From: Jacaranda mimosifolia | Lineage: Eukaryota > Streptophyta > Magnoliopsida > Lamiales > Bignoniaceae | Direction of reading: 5' to 3' | Assembly: GCA_018894105.1 (NCBI GenBank) | Contig: CM032131.1 | Coordinates: forward strand, 5,978,501 to 6,042,500 | DNA length: 64,000 nt | Shown: piece by piece, positions 1 to 12,240 of the stretch | Layout of the letters: each line of letters starts with the position of its first letter | Position numbering within the stretch: the stretch's first letter is position 1 | Position numbers and translations under genes: made by a program | The notes under the pieces: model-generated | Told to the model about the DNA's origin: nothing | What the model saw: the letters and a program-made list of their open reading frames with translations, nothing else | Databases searched by the model: none

Positions 1-500
1 TGCTCATAGTAGCCTTTTGCTAGCAGTCTGGCTTCATTCCTAGTAACTTTAGAAAATCTAGCTTATTTCTGAACACCCACTTGGTATCAACCACTAGATG
101 GTCTGATGGTCGTTCTACCAGCGTTTCGACTTTATTCTTTTCAAACTGAGCCAGTTCTTCTTTCATTGCTTCAATCTAGAATAGATCTTTAGTACCTCTT
201 TGACATCTTTAGGTTCAATCATTGAAATAAGTGGACAGTTGGATTTATCTGGTGCAATTTGTCTGGCTTTGGATCTGATAGTTATTTTAGCTAGAGGATC
301 TCCAATGATTCTGTTTGTAAGGTGACTAGAAGCATGTTTAAACTTTCTGGTTCTTTGTTCAGTCCTTTCTACTGACTCACTAGAATCAGTTTCAATAGTA
401 AGATTTGTTTCCTCAAATGATTCCGGTTCATCTTGATTTGATGTTGATGGCTCTAGGTCCGAAATCTTGACTGGTTCTTAAAATCCTGTAACTTCTTTGT
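1..500 (-). pseudogene. Copia pol: integrase-RT linker and N-terminal reverse transcriptase (broken)
   Basis: On the minus strand an open stretch of roughly 95 codons (about 480 down to 185) carries linker text with the pattern IIGDPLAKITIRSK and later IEPKDVKEVLK, typical of plant Copia polyproteins just before RT. It is followed by the RT start, with AMKEELAQFEKNKV, then TKWVFRNKLD, then (after a frame change near 45-55) KVTRNEARLLAKGYYE, equivalent to the family's RNKARLVAQGY. The catalytic YxDD box would lie left of base 1. A stop within the N-terminal part and the frameshift show it is non-functional. Confidence 0.88.
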
Positions 501-1371
501 TCAAGGTTTCCTTGGCATGAGATGGGTTAGTTTCATCGAGCGTAGCATACATGGATTCTTGAACTGTTCTTTTTCTCTTATTAAATACACGATAAGCTTT
601 ATTATGCATTGATGAAAGATAGCTTCATCAACTTTAGAATCAAACCTTATTAAATAATCTCTATCATTTAGAATGTAACATTTGCAACCAAAGACACGAA
701 AATAAGAAATATCTAGAACTTTACCATGCCACAATTCATATGGGATTTTTCTCAAAAGTGGTTTTAAGAAAACACAGTTTGACACATAACAAGTCGTATT
801 CATGGCTTTACCCCAGAAGGATTTTGGAAGATCATATTCATTAAGCATAGTTCTAGAAACTTCTTGCAAAATTCGAGTTTTCCTTTCAACCACCATTTTG
901 TTGGGAAGTCTTAGGAGTAGAAAAATCATGAATGTCACAAAACAAAGTAAAGTTTATTTCATCAAACTCAATTCCATGGTCACTTTGAATTTTCTTAATG
1001 AAATGACCTTTTTCATTTTGAAGCCTTTTAGTGAGTGGAATGAAAGCATTTAAAGCGTCATTTTTATGAGCAAGGAATACAACCCACGTAAAACGAGTAT
1101 AATCATCTACTATAACAAACACATATCTTTTACCTCCAAGAGAAGCAGTTTTCACAGGCCCGAATAGATCAATGTGTAAATGTTCCAGTGGCTTGGAAGT
1201 TGTAACATCATTCTTTGGTTTGAAGGATGTTCGGATTTGCTTCTTCTTTTGGCATGCGTCACATATCCTATCCTTTGAGAAATTTAACTTCGGTACACCT
1301 CTTTGACAAGATCTTTCTTTATGAGATAAGATATAAGTTCCATGTTTACATGGCCCAATCTCCTGTGCCAT
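501..1371 (-). pseudogene. Copia integrase (GAG-pre zinc region and DDE core), frameshifted
   Basis: Two overlapping minus-strand frames (886-1371 and 501-938) together make the integrase. The HHCC zinc region is split: WHRRLGHVNM is readable in one frame, and the CDAC pair is in the next (KDRICDACQ). The rve core shows the first Asp in HIDLFGPV (codon about 1168-1170), the second in IQSDHGIEFDE (979-981) and the Glu in VVERK (885-887), so all three DDE residues survive although a one-base shift separates the second and third. The C-terminal part has KSFWGKAMNTTCYVSN and RVFGCKCYI, standard for Copia. The frame continues in the neighbouring RT linker. Confidence 0.93.
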
Positions 1372-1383
1372 TTTTAGAATCCG

Positions 1384-1749
1384 TCATTTGAAACAAAAAC
1401 ACTCCACATTTTGACAGGTTAAATCATCAAGGGTTATACAATAAACATTTTTATCCCTGATAGTAGTAAAAACTAATTTCTCATTTTGCTTAATAACACA
1501 GTGAGAAGGATGAAATTTAACCTTATAAGCTTCATTGCATAGTTGATTGATACTAAGCAAGTTATGTTTAAGGCCCTCAACAAGCCATACATTATCAATA
1601 GTAGTACCAGTCTGCTTACTAATGGTACCTTTACCTATTATGCATCCTTTTGTGTTGTCTGCATAAGGAACATTTCTTGCAGAACAATTGTTAAGCTTAA
1701 TGAACATGGACGCATGCCCGGTCATATGCCTGGAACATCCACTATCCAA
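1384..1749 (-). pseudogene. Copia aspartic protease segment
   Basis: The frame opens with MDSGCSRHMTG; DSG is the retropepsin active-site triad (Asp codon at 1744-1746) and the following CSRHMTG is the usual Copia protease text. Further on, KGTISKQ, VWLVEGLKHNLLSINQLC and VFTT match the protease-to-integrase stretch. It ends in a stop at 1384, before the integrase frame, where an intact element would read through. Retropepsins cleave the Gag-Pol polyprotein inside the virus-like particle; here only a relic remains. Confidence 0.92.
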
Positions 1750-1948
1750 GTACAGCTTCTATTTTAGGGAATGTTCCTTAGCATGAACTTGTAAAACATT
1801 AGTTTGTTTTAGGTCCCCAAACTATGTTGGGTCCTTCATGGTTAGTAGCAAATAACTTTCTTACCAAAGCAAACTTGGTACCAATGAGTTTCTCAATCAG
1901 ACATTTATAATTGACATGACCAGGTCTACCACAAGTAAATCAAGTTTT

Positions 1949-3494
1949 TCAAACTAGTTTAAAATTCTTTCTAGAAGTTGTTGAAATCAATGTGGTTTTT
2001 TTTCTCAAGTTTCTCAATTTTTTGTCCTTTTTAGTGTTATTTCTAGCTGGAACATGTATATGTAAGTGTTTAACACTAGGGGAACATTCACCTAGATTAT
2101 CCTTGGCATGACAACATTCTTCAACAACCATTTTTCTTTTGATTTCACGGCTTATATTCTCAATTTGTTTCTTCAAAGAATTATTCTCTTTAGTGAGCCA
2201 ATAATTCATTTTTTTTTGTTTTTGGCATTCAACATCAAAGGTCTCTCTATTTTTAGCCATTTTGCATTTTAAACTTCTCTTTGTGAACCATATCTAGTTC
2301 TTCTTGCAAATAATCCATTTTATCTTGCAAAGCTTTATTTTTATTAACAATCATTTTGACACGAATTTAGTAAAGCTTAAGCAATTTTTGCACATACTCA
2401 TCAATGTCAATTTCATCACTGGAATCATAATCAAAACATGAAGAGGTATTTACTTGATTTACCATGAAGCAATTCTCTTCATTGTTAAATTGTTCATCAT
2501 TAGATTCGTCCCATATAGTTGCCATCGCCTTAGCTTTGGCTTGTTTTGCATTTTTCTTCAATCGGGGACAATCTAGTTTTCTGTGTTTGATTTCATTACA
2601 TTTATAGCAGCGAGGTGCCTCGGTACTTTGAGTTTCCAGACTGGTTCTTTTCAATTTTGATCTGTTGTTTTGGAATTTCCTTTTGAAGTTCGTTAGTTGC
2701 TTTAATCTTTGGGAAATCAGAACGATTTCATCCTAAGTCTGGTCTTCATCAAGATCTTCTTAAAGTTTTGAGTCAGAATTAGGACCTGTATTAAAAGCAA
2801 TATTCTTTTTAACTTTTGTTTCTAAACCTTCATCTTTATTTAGCAATGTCATCTCATGGGATGTGAGAGATCCATTCAGTTCACCCATAGTAATCCTGCT
2901 AAGATCGCGAGCTTGCTTGATAGCAGTAACTTTCGGCATCCATTCCTTGAGAAGCAATCTAAGAATTTTTTGGACTTGTTCATCCTTATTTATAGTTCTG
3001 CCAAGTGCGAACATAGGATTTATAATTGTCATGAAACACACTTACATTTGACTTATGGTCTTATCAGGTTCCATCTGGAACATCTCAAACTTGTGAATGA
3101 GAAGAGCAATCTTTTCTTGTCGAACCTGACTAGTACCTTCGTGGGTCACTTGCAACATTTCTCATATTTGCTTTGTTGTAGCACATGTGCTAACTTGATT
3201 GTACTCCTCTTTTGTGATAGTGCATGAAAAAATATTTTTGGCTCTCGCATTCATTGACATGGCATTTTTATCATCATTGGTAAATTTTCATCGCTCCTTT
3301 GGAATCATCTGTCCATCAACCAATTTCATTGGAATTGTCGGCCCTTCACTAACCACGTCCCATAAATCAAAATCTAGGGCAATTATATATTCTTGCATCC
3401 AATTTTTCCATGTAGCATAATTAAAACCATCAAATAGTGGAGATCGGTTGTGCAATTACCCTTCTGCAAATACATTAAGAGTGTTAGTAGCCAT
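1949..3494 (-). pseudogene. Copia gag (UBN2 type) with CCHC zinc knuckle, interrupted
   Basis: A Met codon at 3492-3494 begins MATNTLNVFAEG and is followed at once by a stop, after which the same frame continues with LFDGFNYATWKNWMQEYI, the N-terminal gag motif of plant Copia. A frame at 2760-3041 holds the UBN2 core (ALGRTINKDEQVQKILRLL.., KVTAIKQARDLS, GSLTSHEM). The frame at 2367-2654 contains the nucleic-acid-binding knuckle CYKCNEIKHRKLDC (2568-2609), spacing C-2-C-4-H-4-C, followed by acidic residues. The frame at 1949-2260 is a Lys-rich, coiled-coil-like spacer. Gag would form the particle and bind RNA; several breaks make this copy dead. Confidence 0.9.
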
Positions 3495-3538
3495 AGAATC
3501 TTTTACTCTAGAGTTACACCATAATATAGAGAACCAAT

Positions 3539-3550
3539 GCTCCAATGCCA
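3539..3550 (-). other. Primer binding site of the Copia element
   Basis: Read on the minus strand the site is TGGCATTGGAGC, which differs from the usual initiator-Met tRNA complement TGGTATCAGAGC only by three transitions. It lies two bases inside the LTR end, as expected for minus-strand DNA priming. Confidence 0.75.
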
Positions 3551-3552
3551 AT

Positions 3553-4851
3553 TGTGAGTGATTATATGCCTAAGAAGGGGGTGAATTAGACCTAAGGAAT
3601 TTTATTGCAGTGGAAGTTTATTATTCAAAATACGTTTTTGCCTTTCAAAAATAGTTTAAGTCTTTTGCAGAAAACAATTTTAGTTACTAACTGAATTTGT
3701 AAATACCAGTTGAACAACCATTCAGACCAGTGATAAATAAAGCAGTAAAAACTGTAGTAAAAAGATACTGATATTTATAGAGATTCGACAAGCCTACTCC
3801 TCTCCCTAAGTTTTCGCTTAGGATTTTGAACATGTCAAATCAATTAATATGTGAGAATGTTTTACAACTAATGATAGTAAGTTGACAATAAGAAAAGTAA
3901 AAGGATTAGAAATACCTTAGCATAGTGGAAAATCAGCTCTTTGTGAAGAGCTAAACCAGAATCCCAGACGGGATAAGGCAGATTCCATAGCACTGTGAAA
4001 CCAGTTGCTTTGTGAACAGGCCTGGGGGAACTTCTGCTAGATTCACTTGCACAACCTCTGTGGATTGATGCACAAGTTGCTGCTACTCCTAACGGTAAGC
4101 TCTAAACTCTTCTTCTAGACCGAAACCTAGAACACTACTTAAGATTCTAGATAGCACCACTTCATTTAGAGGTCCTTAAAGCAATCAAGTACCGATTTGT
4201 TCTCTTCGTGGGGTCCCTCGAGAACAGGTATGACTTCTATCCCTCTTCACCACTAGGTCCTTAGAGATGCAAACGGCCTTGTCCTCGTCTCCCTAAGGTC
4301 CATCGAAGGCAATCTTTCCTTGACCTTCTTCACCACAAGGTCTCTCAAAAACACACGAGAGTAAGGAATTAGCAAGACTTAAGCATACAACTTGTATGAG
4401 AGTATCACACAACTCCTAAAGACATTTAACAAAGATCTTTTCCCGACAAATTGATTCACTCTTTGAATGCTGCATGTTTTAATGCTTATATACTTATGTC
4501 TAACAGCTATGAATATTTATTTTAGTAGGTGTTCGTTGGAATCAAATAAAGAAACAAGATATTTAAGTAAACATTCATTAGTTCCATGAATTTCTGATGA
4601 ATCAATGATTACAACAGGATATTAGTTATTTTCTAAGTTATAGATATGTGAATCAAGCTAGAATCATTGAAAGATCTTTTAATTATGGAAAGTAAGTTCC
4701 AGTGCATAGACAGATTCCATCGACAATATGGAAAGATAATTTTAGGATATGTTGTATGCTTTTTGCACATAATTGTAGGAATGCAATTTTGTCATGATCA
4801 AAATAATGTGAATCATTAAAGGGTTAACAAGTTGTAACAACTACCCCAACA
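3553..4851 (-). repeat. 5' LTR of the Copia element (about 1.3 kb)
   Basis: On the minus strand the LTR begins TGTTGGGGTAG at 4851 and ends ATCACTCACA at 3553, giving the TG..CA termini (TGT/ACA). The stretch just inside the 3' end reads as a plant Copia 'agaagggggtgaatta' type sequence. No coding frame of note is present. Its partner LTR is outside the window, so LTR divergence cannot be judged. Confidence 0.85.
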
Positions 4852-5003
4852 CCTCTAAGGAGGGAACATGACAACAACATCATACTAAGACTCCCAATGG
4901 GGCATAATTTGTTAGCATCACTTTTAGACCCCTATGGGGGCACAACCATCAACTCCACACTAGAACCCTGAGGCGAAGCATATTGTAAGTAATAACAATA
5001 GCA
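4852..5003. repeat. Left fragment of an older AGACCCC/GGGG repeat
   Basis: Short units such as aagactcccaatggggc (about 4888) and tagacccctatgggggcac (about 4925) recur on the far side of the 5004-7198 insertion (7215, 7681, 7725, 7747, 7784). This suggests that 4852-5003 and 7199 onwards were once continuous. No coding content is seen. Confidence 0.5.
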
Positions 5004-7198
5004 TGTTGGAATAGTGATCCACAAGCCAATTAGATTGGTCTTGTAAACTATTTCCTTGTAAGACAATCTTGATTGAATGATCTTCATTATATGGCCATCT
5101 TCATCTTATGCTCATTATTACTGCACTGGTATTTGGTTGAAGCCCTTAGATCACACAAAACTATAGGACTTAGTTACACACTAGGTGGTGACCATGGAAT
5201 AAGTCTTACATGGTCATGATCTTAAATCTTCCAAGTCATAGGATCTTATGAGATAGGGCATCTAAGATCTGGAGACTTTCACTAATGATACATAAATCTA
5301 AGGATTGGATATTGCTCTATTCTCTGAGCGATCCCATATGAGATATGGATGCATGTTAGTGGGTGCTTGTTAGAGAACAAGGTACTGAAGGCCTGCCCGG
5401 AGAATCCAATAGATAGACAAAGTGGCAAGTTCTCTAGCTTACGTTATTGCATATAATTAGTCATTTTACCTAAGGATCCATGGTAACCTTGTGTTTAGGT
5501 CCTCATGCCTTGACTCCTCCTTGGTCACTTAGCAGGCCATTCGGGTAGAGATTGGGCATTGAGCTACTTAGACATGGAGGTTTGTGAGATCCAAGATAGA
5601 ATCCGACAACTCGTATTTATGAAGGACGAATGCATCTCTTATGTGTTCTATAATGATCGATTCCAAGAAATCTTTGCGCAAGGTGGTATGACAATTTGAA
5701 AAAGAAGTTTTCCAAAGATGAGGTCATAAGAGGAATCAAACATTGAGAATAGAAATATAGTATCGAAGCTGTTGGGAAGCCGAAAAATATCTTGCCCTAA
5801 GCCTTTTTCAGGAGATATGAGATGGAAGGACCGTATTTGTATGGTACGCATGGAGCTAGAATGGTTCTCCAAAAGCATTCATTTCTGCCAATTAATTGGG
5901 CTCCATGGGCTTGAGGTTGAACATCAACCATGGAGATTGGGTACTCTTCAATTAATGGAGATTAATTAAATTGAGTTGATTAGTTTAAAGGAGTTTAAAC
6001 TAAGATGAATATGATATGATATTCAAAAGTCACAAAGAGTTGTGAGCCCATATCCAATGGATGGTAGAACCTAACGGGTCACACACAAAAGCCAATTGCA
6101 TTTCCTACTTGATGGAAGATAATTTTCTAAGAGTTAAAAAAATGCTCCTTGTGGACCAATTTGAGGTTGGCGAAAATTGAGGTTATTTTTGGCTTGATCA
6201 ATCTAATTGTTAAATTTATCAACTAATTTAAGGAGTTAAATTAAACCAATAATTAAGGAGTTAATTATTGGTGAAACATGACCATCAATTGGTCAAGTTA
6301 GCTTAAAGAGTTAAGCTAATTGACTTAAGAGTTAAGTCAAAGATTAATTAATTAAATTAAAGTGTTTAATTTAATTAATGAGAGGCATCAATTTTGATGG
6401 AAAAATTCAAATGAAAGGTTCATTTGGTGTGGCATTTTAATTAATTTGAAATTAGATTAATGAAGTTGAAATGCACACAAAATTCAAATTCAAATTTGAA
6501 TTGCAAGTTGCCAACTTGCATGGCCAAGTTGGCGGTCACTTTGAGGAAGGTGTGATGCCACATCCTCACTCTATATATAGATATAGAGGGTGAGGGAAGT
6601 GGCCAACTCATGCTCCCTGTGACGAATTAGATTCTTTCACATTTTCCCTCTAAAATCTTAAGTGTTGCCTCATGTGTTGAAGTTCCACTTCCTCTTTGCT
6701 TCTCCTACCTCAAATCAAGCCTCCATCTCTACAAATCTCCTTTGTGTTTTCTAGCTAACACCAAGGAGATTAGGATCTAGCATTGGTGTGTGGATCATAC
6801 TGGTAGAGGCAAGACATTTGGATTGCTTGCTTTTGGAAGATCCATTGTTAGGGTAGTCCACTAGGCGATTTTTTGGCATTTCCCTGCAGCTTTTTGAGCT
6901 GAATTTTTTACAGTAGCTTTATCAAGGAGTTGAAAAGGCACTGTAATGTTTCCAAAATTTTTGGAGGAGTTTGAATTGGCCAAAAGTTGCTCCAAATTTG
7001 CTGCATCGTTGTTTGACCGTTTCTGAATTGAAAAAGTCTTCTTCATCTTTCCTTTGGATTTTTGCTAATCAAGGTAATTCTCCATCCAAATCTAAATCAT
7101 AAGCATGTTTAGATCCTTGTTTGCTTGTGTATCACTAGTTAATTTCAGCTTTTGAAGTTTGATTATTGGATCCTAGTGCCTTACTTGTCTTCACAACA
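5004..7198. mobile_element. Putative solo LTR or non-coding LTR-type element
   Basis: The block starts TGTTGGAATAG and ends TCTTCACAACA, so it has TG..CA termini with a five-base inverted end (TGTTG/CAACA). It has no gag or pol text in any frame. A TATA-like tctatatatagatatag sits at about 6570-6586, followed within 100 bases by a possible leader, as expected for an LTR promoter. The same AGACCCC-type repeat lies on both sides, supporting an insertion. No clean target duplication is visible (TAGCA on the left, ATAGT on the right). The short frames at 5648-5878, 5772-5969 and 6861-7046 look like chance. Confidence 0.5.
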
Positions 7199-9900
7199 AT
7201 AGTATTATGATAAGACCTTTTAAGCGGGGCTTACAAAAGAAAATCTTTCTCTGAGTCTTTCATACACTACAACAAAGTCTTGAGAAAAAGGACCAAAAAG
7301 AAACAAAGTGTAGAAATGCAATAGTGTGTAAACAATGCACAACACCATTACACAAAGGAGAAACATGAAAGAAAGAGTCATCCTAATAATTAAGTAAGAA
7401 AAAGAGCACAAAATTTCTCAAATCTCCATAACAAAAATGCAAGTTCTAACAATGCCGTAATGCACAAACAACAATCAACATTTGGCCTACACTTGGCCAT
7501 TTAAAGGAAAATGATAACTGACATACTACTGATGCAAAACAAGAAAAAGTAGTCCTCAATAAAAGAAAAACAAAGAAGACTACTCCTAATCCTAGTCCTA
7601 CTCTACTACTGCAGAGCCACAGCTGAATTCTTCGCAATGACTAGGGCTAGCTTGTGCACACAAAAAATCAAATCTACTATAAGACCCCTAAGGGGGAACT
7701 TGCAGGAATTAGGTGTACTAAAAGACCCCAAATCAAGTTTATTAAAAGACCTCCAGTAAGGGCTCACAAAAATCACATTCGTTATAAGACCCCAAGAAAC
7801 TTGCAAGAAGATACCCATACTGGAGAGCCAAGGAGGCCCATAAAATAGTATAGTTTATTAGAAGACACCAAGCCCAGACTGCTTAGCTTTGCAGAAAGAT
7901 TAAAGGGATCTTTGGAGCATAAAACTCCACAAACAAACCCTAAGTCATTCGTCGAGTGCACAATCACACGAGAAGATCCTAAATGGTCTGTAAAAATTCT
8001 AAAGCATTTGCAAAATAAAAAACTCTATTAGGAACCTTGAACAGCCTTTAAAGCACTTTTCCAAACAACTATGTTCGAGCACCTAGCCGCCCAGGGCAAA
8101 AGCCAAATCCCAATCACCTAATGAGCGATCTCCACATGGAGTCGCCTAATAGAAACCTCCACAAGTGGAGCTACCCAATGTATGCCTCCGTGCAGCCACC
8201 CAACAAGCAGCCTCTAAGTCCCACTGCCCATTAATCTAACCACTTCGTTTGAGCAGTCGACATTTATTGGTTGTCTTTCACCTATTCTCCATGTTCTACA
8301 CCAAGCCCTAATGTGTTTCTTGTATTAGACTCACTCCCCTCTCTCATCAAAGGCACCTTAAGGTAAGTCAACATACAATTGCTCGATTAATATAGAAAGA
8401 GTTAAACGAAAAGAAAACATAGACAACATGAGGAAGAAATCTTATGTTATTCATGGAACTCAAAGCTCCACCAAGAAACCTAAAGGATCTTCGAGGAGTG
8501 AAGTTTCGAGAAATAATTCGAGTTATTCAAGGAGTGCACAATACTCTAATTTGCTCATAGGAACATAAAATTTTGTGAAAATTTTAAGCCATTCATAGAA
8601 CATTAAGCTCCACCTAAAAGTCGAAATTATTCGTAGAGTCCAAAGCCAAACAAAAGTAAAAAATGATCTCCAAAGTGTGAAACTCCACAAATTTGTAAGT
8701 CATTTGTGGAGCACTGCCAAAGACTTTAGATAAGAAATTCTATGCAATAATTGAAAGAGAAAAGTTTGCCAAAAGATCCTAAGTGATCTTTGGAGTGTAA
8801 CGCTCTATGAAAAAATTCTAAGTCATTGATTGAGCGCAATGCTTCGCCAAAAATCCTAAGGGATCTGTGGAGCATAAAGTTCCATAAAAACTTCTAGATA
8901 ATTTCTATAAGCATAATACTCTATAAAAGGCCCTTGGCGCGCAATGTATCTATTTAATAGCAAGACCTTTGGCATGCAGAACAACATCTTAACTATTAGA
9001 TGCATCTAAAGGAGGGTTCGTTAACTGAGATATGCTACGACATTGCAAAGGAGATAGCCCTGCCAACCGGAGCAACTCTAATGCAATGTAATCACCCAAG
9101 GTAATGGGCGTGCCCAAGAGAGACTAGCCAAGAAAATAACATCGAGCAACAAATGCTTACTTTAAAAAAAGAAAAAAAAAAGAATAAAGTATGCCAGTGA
9201 CCATGCATGCCAGTTGCCTATGGGCAATTTGCATGAAATAATTAAGCTAGTTGCCTACGGGCAACTGGCATGAGTACAAGGGGCGATTGAACCAACAAAA
9301 AAATATAAAAATAAAACTAAAATTAAAAATAAGAAAATAATAATTACCTAGCCACCCAACAGGTGGTTGGAGCAAGTAAAAGAAAAGTGAGGGGCAACAT
9401 GGTCAACAACCCAAAACCCACATATGAGAAAAATAATAATAATTATTATTATTAGTTTATGTAATTAATTAATTCAAAATTCATTTTTTAGTCAATTGAT
9501 TAAAATTAATCAAAATTTGATTAACAATAAATTAACATAAAGTGACAATTATCTTATACTTTCAATTGGAGAAAAGAAAATAAGTTCCAAAATTGAAAAT
9601 ACGGGGGGCTTGATAATATGGAAAAATAAGACCCTAAGAGTAAAAAAAGTAAAAAGCGAATCAAGGCCCCAAATAAATAAATGAATAAAAGAAAATGGGG
9701 CTAACGAGCCCAACAAATTAAACCCACCAAGATGAGCACTCAAAACCAAGTGGACCAAAGTCTATTAAAGACTTAATCAATATAAATACTAACTCCAAAA
9801 GTTAAAAAAGACATTTGATCATTTATAATAAAAAAAAAAAACTTGAGTTTTGACTCTATATAAGTACGTTCCAAAAACATAAACCTAATTCATGCAGCTG
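7199..9900. repeat. Older non-coding repetitive region with degenerate internal repeats
   Basis: No frame here resembles a protein. Three repeat textures are visible. Units of AGACCCC..GGG lie at 7215-7800. A palindromic ~30-base unit around CTCCACANGTGGAG followed by GCCACCCAAC lies at 8110-8215. A longer degenerate unit around GAGC..AAAGCTCCACCAA..AATCCTAAGGATCTTTGGAG lies at 7900-8960. A TATA-like tctatataag at about 9855 near the right edge could belong to an LTR promoter. Possibly an ancient LTR, but no termini were found. Confidence 0.45.
9206..9272. repeat. Imperfect inverted repeat (hairpin)
   Basis: The arm 9206-9227 (CATGCCAGTTGCC..GGGCAA) is matched in inverse by 9251-9272 at about 18 of 22 positions, with a 23-base spacer. 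The core TTGCC TATG GGCAA is also a small palindrome in each arm. Function unknown. Confidence 0.7.
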
Positions 9901-9949
9901 ATTTCTGGAAAGGATCCCACTCGGCTTCGAGTAGCATCACTTGGGTAGT

Positions 9950-10378
9950 GATGATACTTAGTTTCCCACATTAAAGGAATTGAGGTTTTGAGATAGTTTA
10001 TATGTTATTTCTTCCCTTTTGCACTTCAAGGCGCATTATTTTAGGGCAAAATCTCCCACCATATGTGGGTCGGCAAGGCATTAACTCGAAGCAGTTGAGC
10101 CTTCATATTTGAATACAAATCATCATCATTGGGTGTTGTTTGTAGGAATGATAGCCATGTACCTCTCCCCAATCCTAAACCCCTCAATTTGAGGGCTATG
10201 ATGATATCTCGTATCGAAAGAAGTTGAGGTCTTGAGGTAGTTTATAAGTTATTCTTTGTCTCCCACACTTCAAACACTTTTTTGAGATAAAATCCCCCAT
10301 CATACACATGTTTGCGTGATAATATCTAGAGCAGTTAAGCCTTCATATTTGGAGACAGATCTGATCATCATCAGGTAG
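9950..10378 (+). repeat. Imperfect tandem duplication, about 180 bp x 2
   Basis: Copies at 9950-10132 and 10200-10378 share blocks in the same order: gatgatac/at, gaagttgaggt-ttgag-tagttta, a cttca run, gagg/gat-aaaatc-cccac/tcat, gcagtt-agccttcatattt, and a cat-rich tail. The left copy is preceded by cccactcggcttcgagtagc. It resembles LTR/TRIM-type sequence, but no termini were identified. Confidence 0.6.
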
Positions 10379-10769
10379 TAAACACTTATTTCATCTCATC
10401 AGGTAATATATTTTACACACATACACACATACCAAACGACCATTAAGGTTCAAATCCTGAACCTCACACTTATATGTATGAGGACGATGATTCTAGCAAT
10501 TCATAGGTAAATCATAATACGTTATTACATTTGACTGTCTTTTTTATTCGGATTATATTATAAGAGGATTAATTTAACAAAAAATTTTAAAATTTGGATT
10601 CGAATTTTTAACAAATCGAATTGCTTAATTCCATATTTAATCCACTTATTTCATATTATAGATATTTATAATCAAATTTGATCAATTGAATATTTATTAA
10701 TCGATTAAAAATAATAAAATTCGAACGATTTTAAAAATAATCCAACCCATTGATAGCTCTAACCCAAAC

Positions 10770-12240
10770 CATACCCAGGCCTATTAAGAGTATAGAATGG
10801 GTCTGGGTAGGCCTATATATATATACCCTTAAATTATTCATATACTCTATGCCCAAAAATTATCCATTACCCTAATATTCACGTCTAACAAATTAATTGA
10901 AAATGATAATATATTTTTCAACTATTACATACATTTCCTTAAATATGAAATAAAATTATTTGAAAAAAAATTAATAGAAAAAATAAAGTTAAAGAGAGAA
11001 GAAAAAATATAATTAAAAAAAAAGGAGAGAAAAAAACGTAGTACGTGAAACAGTCAAGAGGGGAAAAAAAAAAAGATCTTTCTCGTTTTTATTTGTTTAG
11101 GATGCCATAGATTAATGAAACTAAATTAAATTAAATATATCACTAAATTAATTTTGGTTAATATTCTTGTTTAGTGAATTAGATTAACTTTTTTAATATA
11201 TATATATATATATATATTAAATTTAGTGAAGACATTAAAAAACATACATAAAATTAGTTTAACATTCTCTCACTTTATAATTAGTAGTTTCAATTTTGAT
11301 ACTTAATTGCTGAAAGAGACACTTATAATTTTTTATTTATTTTTAAATATAAGTTTAAAAGCACTAAAAGAACATCGCGTTTTTATTGATATGCTGTTTT
11401 GCTTTGATCATACTCCTATAACAAACATCTATATTATATATTTTTTAAGGAGAATAGTTAATTACATATATATTCATTCCATCGAAGTACTTACTATTAA
11501 TTATATGTGATTAATATTTTTAAATTAAAAAATAGATGAATTCAAATAAAAAACATCTGTACACTCTGCTGGAAATTACAAAATTTCATCCATTCAATTT
11601 ATGAAAAAAAATATAATAAGAAAGAAAATTTGGACAATTATAACTAATACTTATGAAACTTTCTTCTTTTATTTTGTTTTTGGTATATTTTAAATTTACT
11701 GTTGGCTTATATAAATGAGTAGTTCCTTCAGATCTCAAGTCTCACAGTTTTAAAATGATCATTTTTATTGCAAATATAGTTTAGCATGTTTTCTAATTTA
11801 AAATTTTTGCGCTTTCTGGGAGCTAATAGTATGATATTTAAAATGAAAAATGCTCCCCAACACAAAAAATAAAAAGAGGACTAGGCCGGGTTGAGTTAAA
11901 GCCCCGACCTAACATCCAGCTTTAATAAAGTAGATCGGTGTACACACTTGATGAGTCTTAGGTTGGATATAGTAGGCTAGAGTTTAGGGTATTGTTTAGA
12001 TATTTTTAGAGCACAGACCCAATTGATGCCCGGTTGGATAGGATACGATAGAGTATGAGATCTTATTATTTGGATTTTCTTTTTGGGTATGGACTCAATG
12101 GGTTTTTGGATTGGTTAGAGTAGAATGAGTATATATTCTTATTGTTTGAGTATATCAGAGCATGAACCTAAATAATAGATAAGATAGTTCCCTACTTATA
12201 CAAGCATAATCTAAACTAGGACACTCTAGAGGCCCCACTC
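10770..12240. mobile_element. Dispersed non-coding repeat, 'element C' family, copy 1
   Basis: The left end (about 10770-10900) is ACCC-rich (tacccaggcctatt.., aatgggtctgggtagg, cccaaaaattatccattaccc). The right end (about 11880-12140) is TGGG-rich (gggtatggactcaatggg, ttggattggttagagtag). The same left and right textures, in the same order, flank element B at 29637-29739 and 40292-41205, so both are copies of one family. The middle is AT-rich with no coding frame. The class is unclear; a hAT-like or other non-autonomous DNA element is a guess. Confidence 0.5.

Larger units (their letters stand above)
1..4851 (-). mobile_element. Ty1/Copia LTR retrotransposon, 5' portion, decayed
   Basis: Reading on the minus strand from 4851 downwards, the order is LTR, primer binding site, gag with a CCHC knuckle, protease, integrase and the start of reverse transcriptase. 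Integrase before RT is the Copia order. The element runs off the left edge inside RT, so the rest of RT, RNase H, the 3' LTR and the far target duplication are not in the window. Every coding module is broken by stops or frameshifts, so it cannot move by itself. Gag of the UBN2 (Retrotran_gag_2) type and a 1.3 kb LTR suggest a Sire-like or related plant Copia lineage; the lineage is inference, the Copia assignment is firm. Confidence 0.95.

Noticed and set aside
9821..9900. TATA-like tctatataag as the promoter of a gene
   Set aside because: No coding frame follows; it fits better as a relic LTR promoter.
10447..10457. GGTTCAAATCC resembling a tRNA/SINE B box
   Set aside because: No A box or tRNA fold upstream; it is part of an AT-rich stretch with a short local palindrome.
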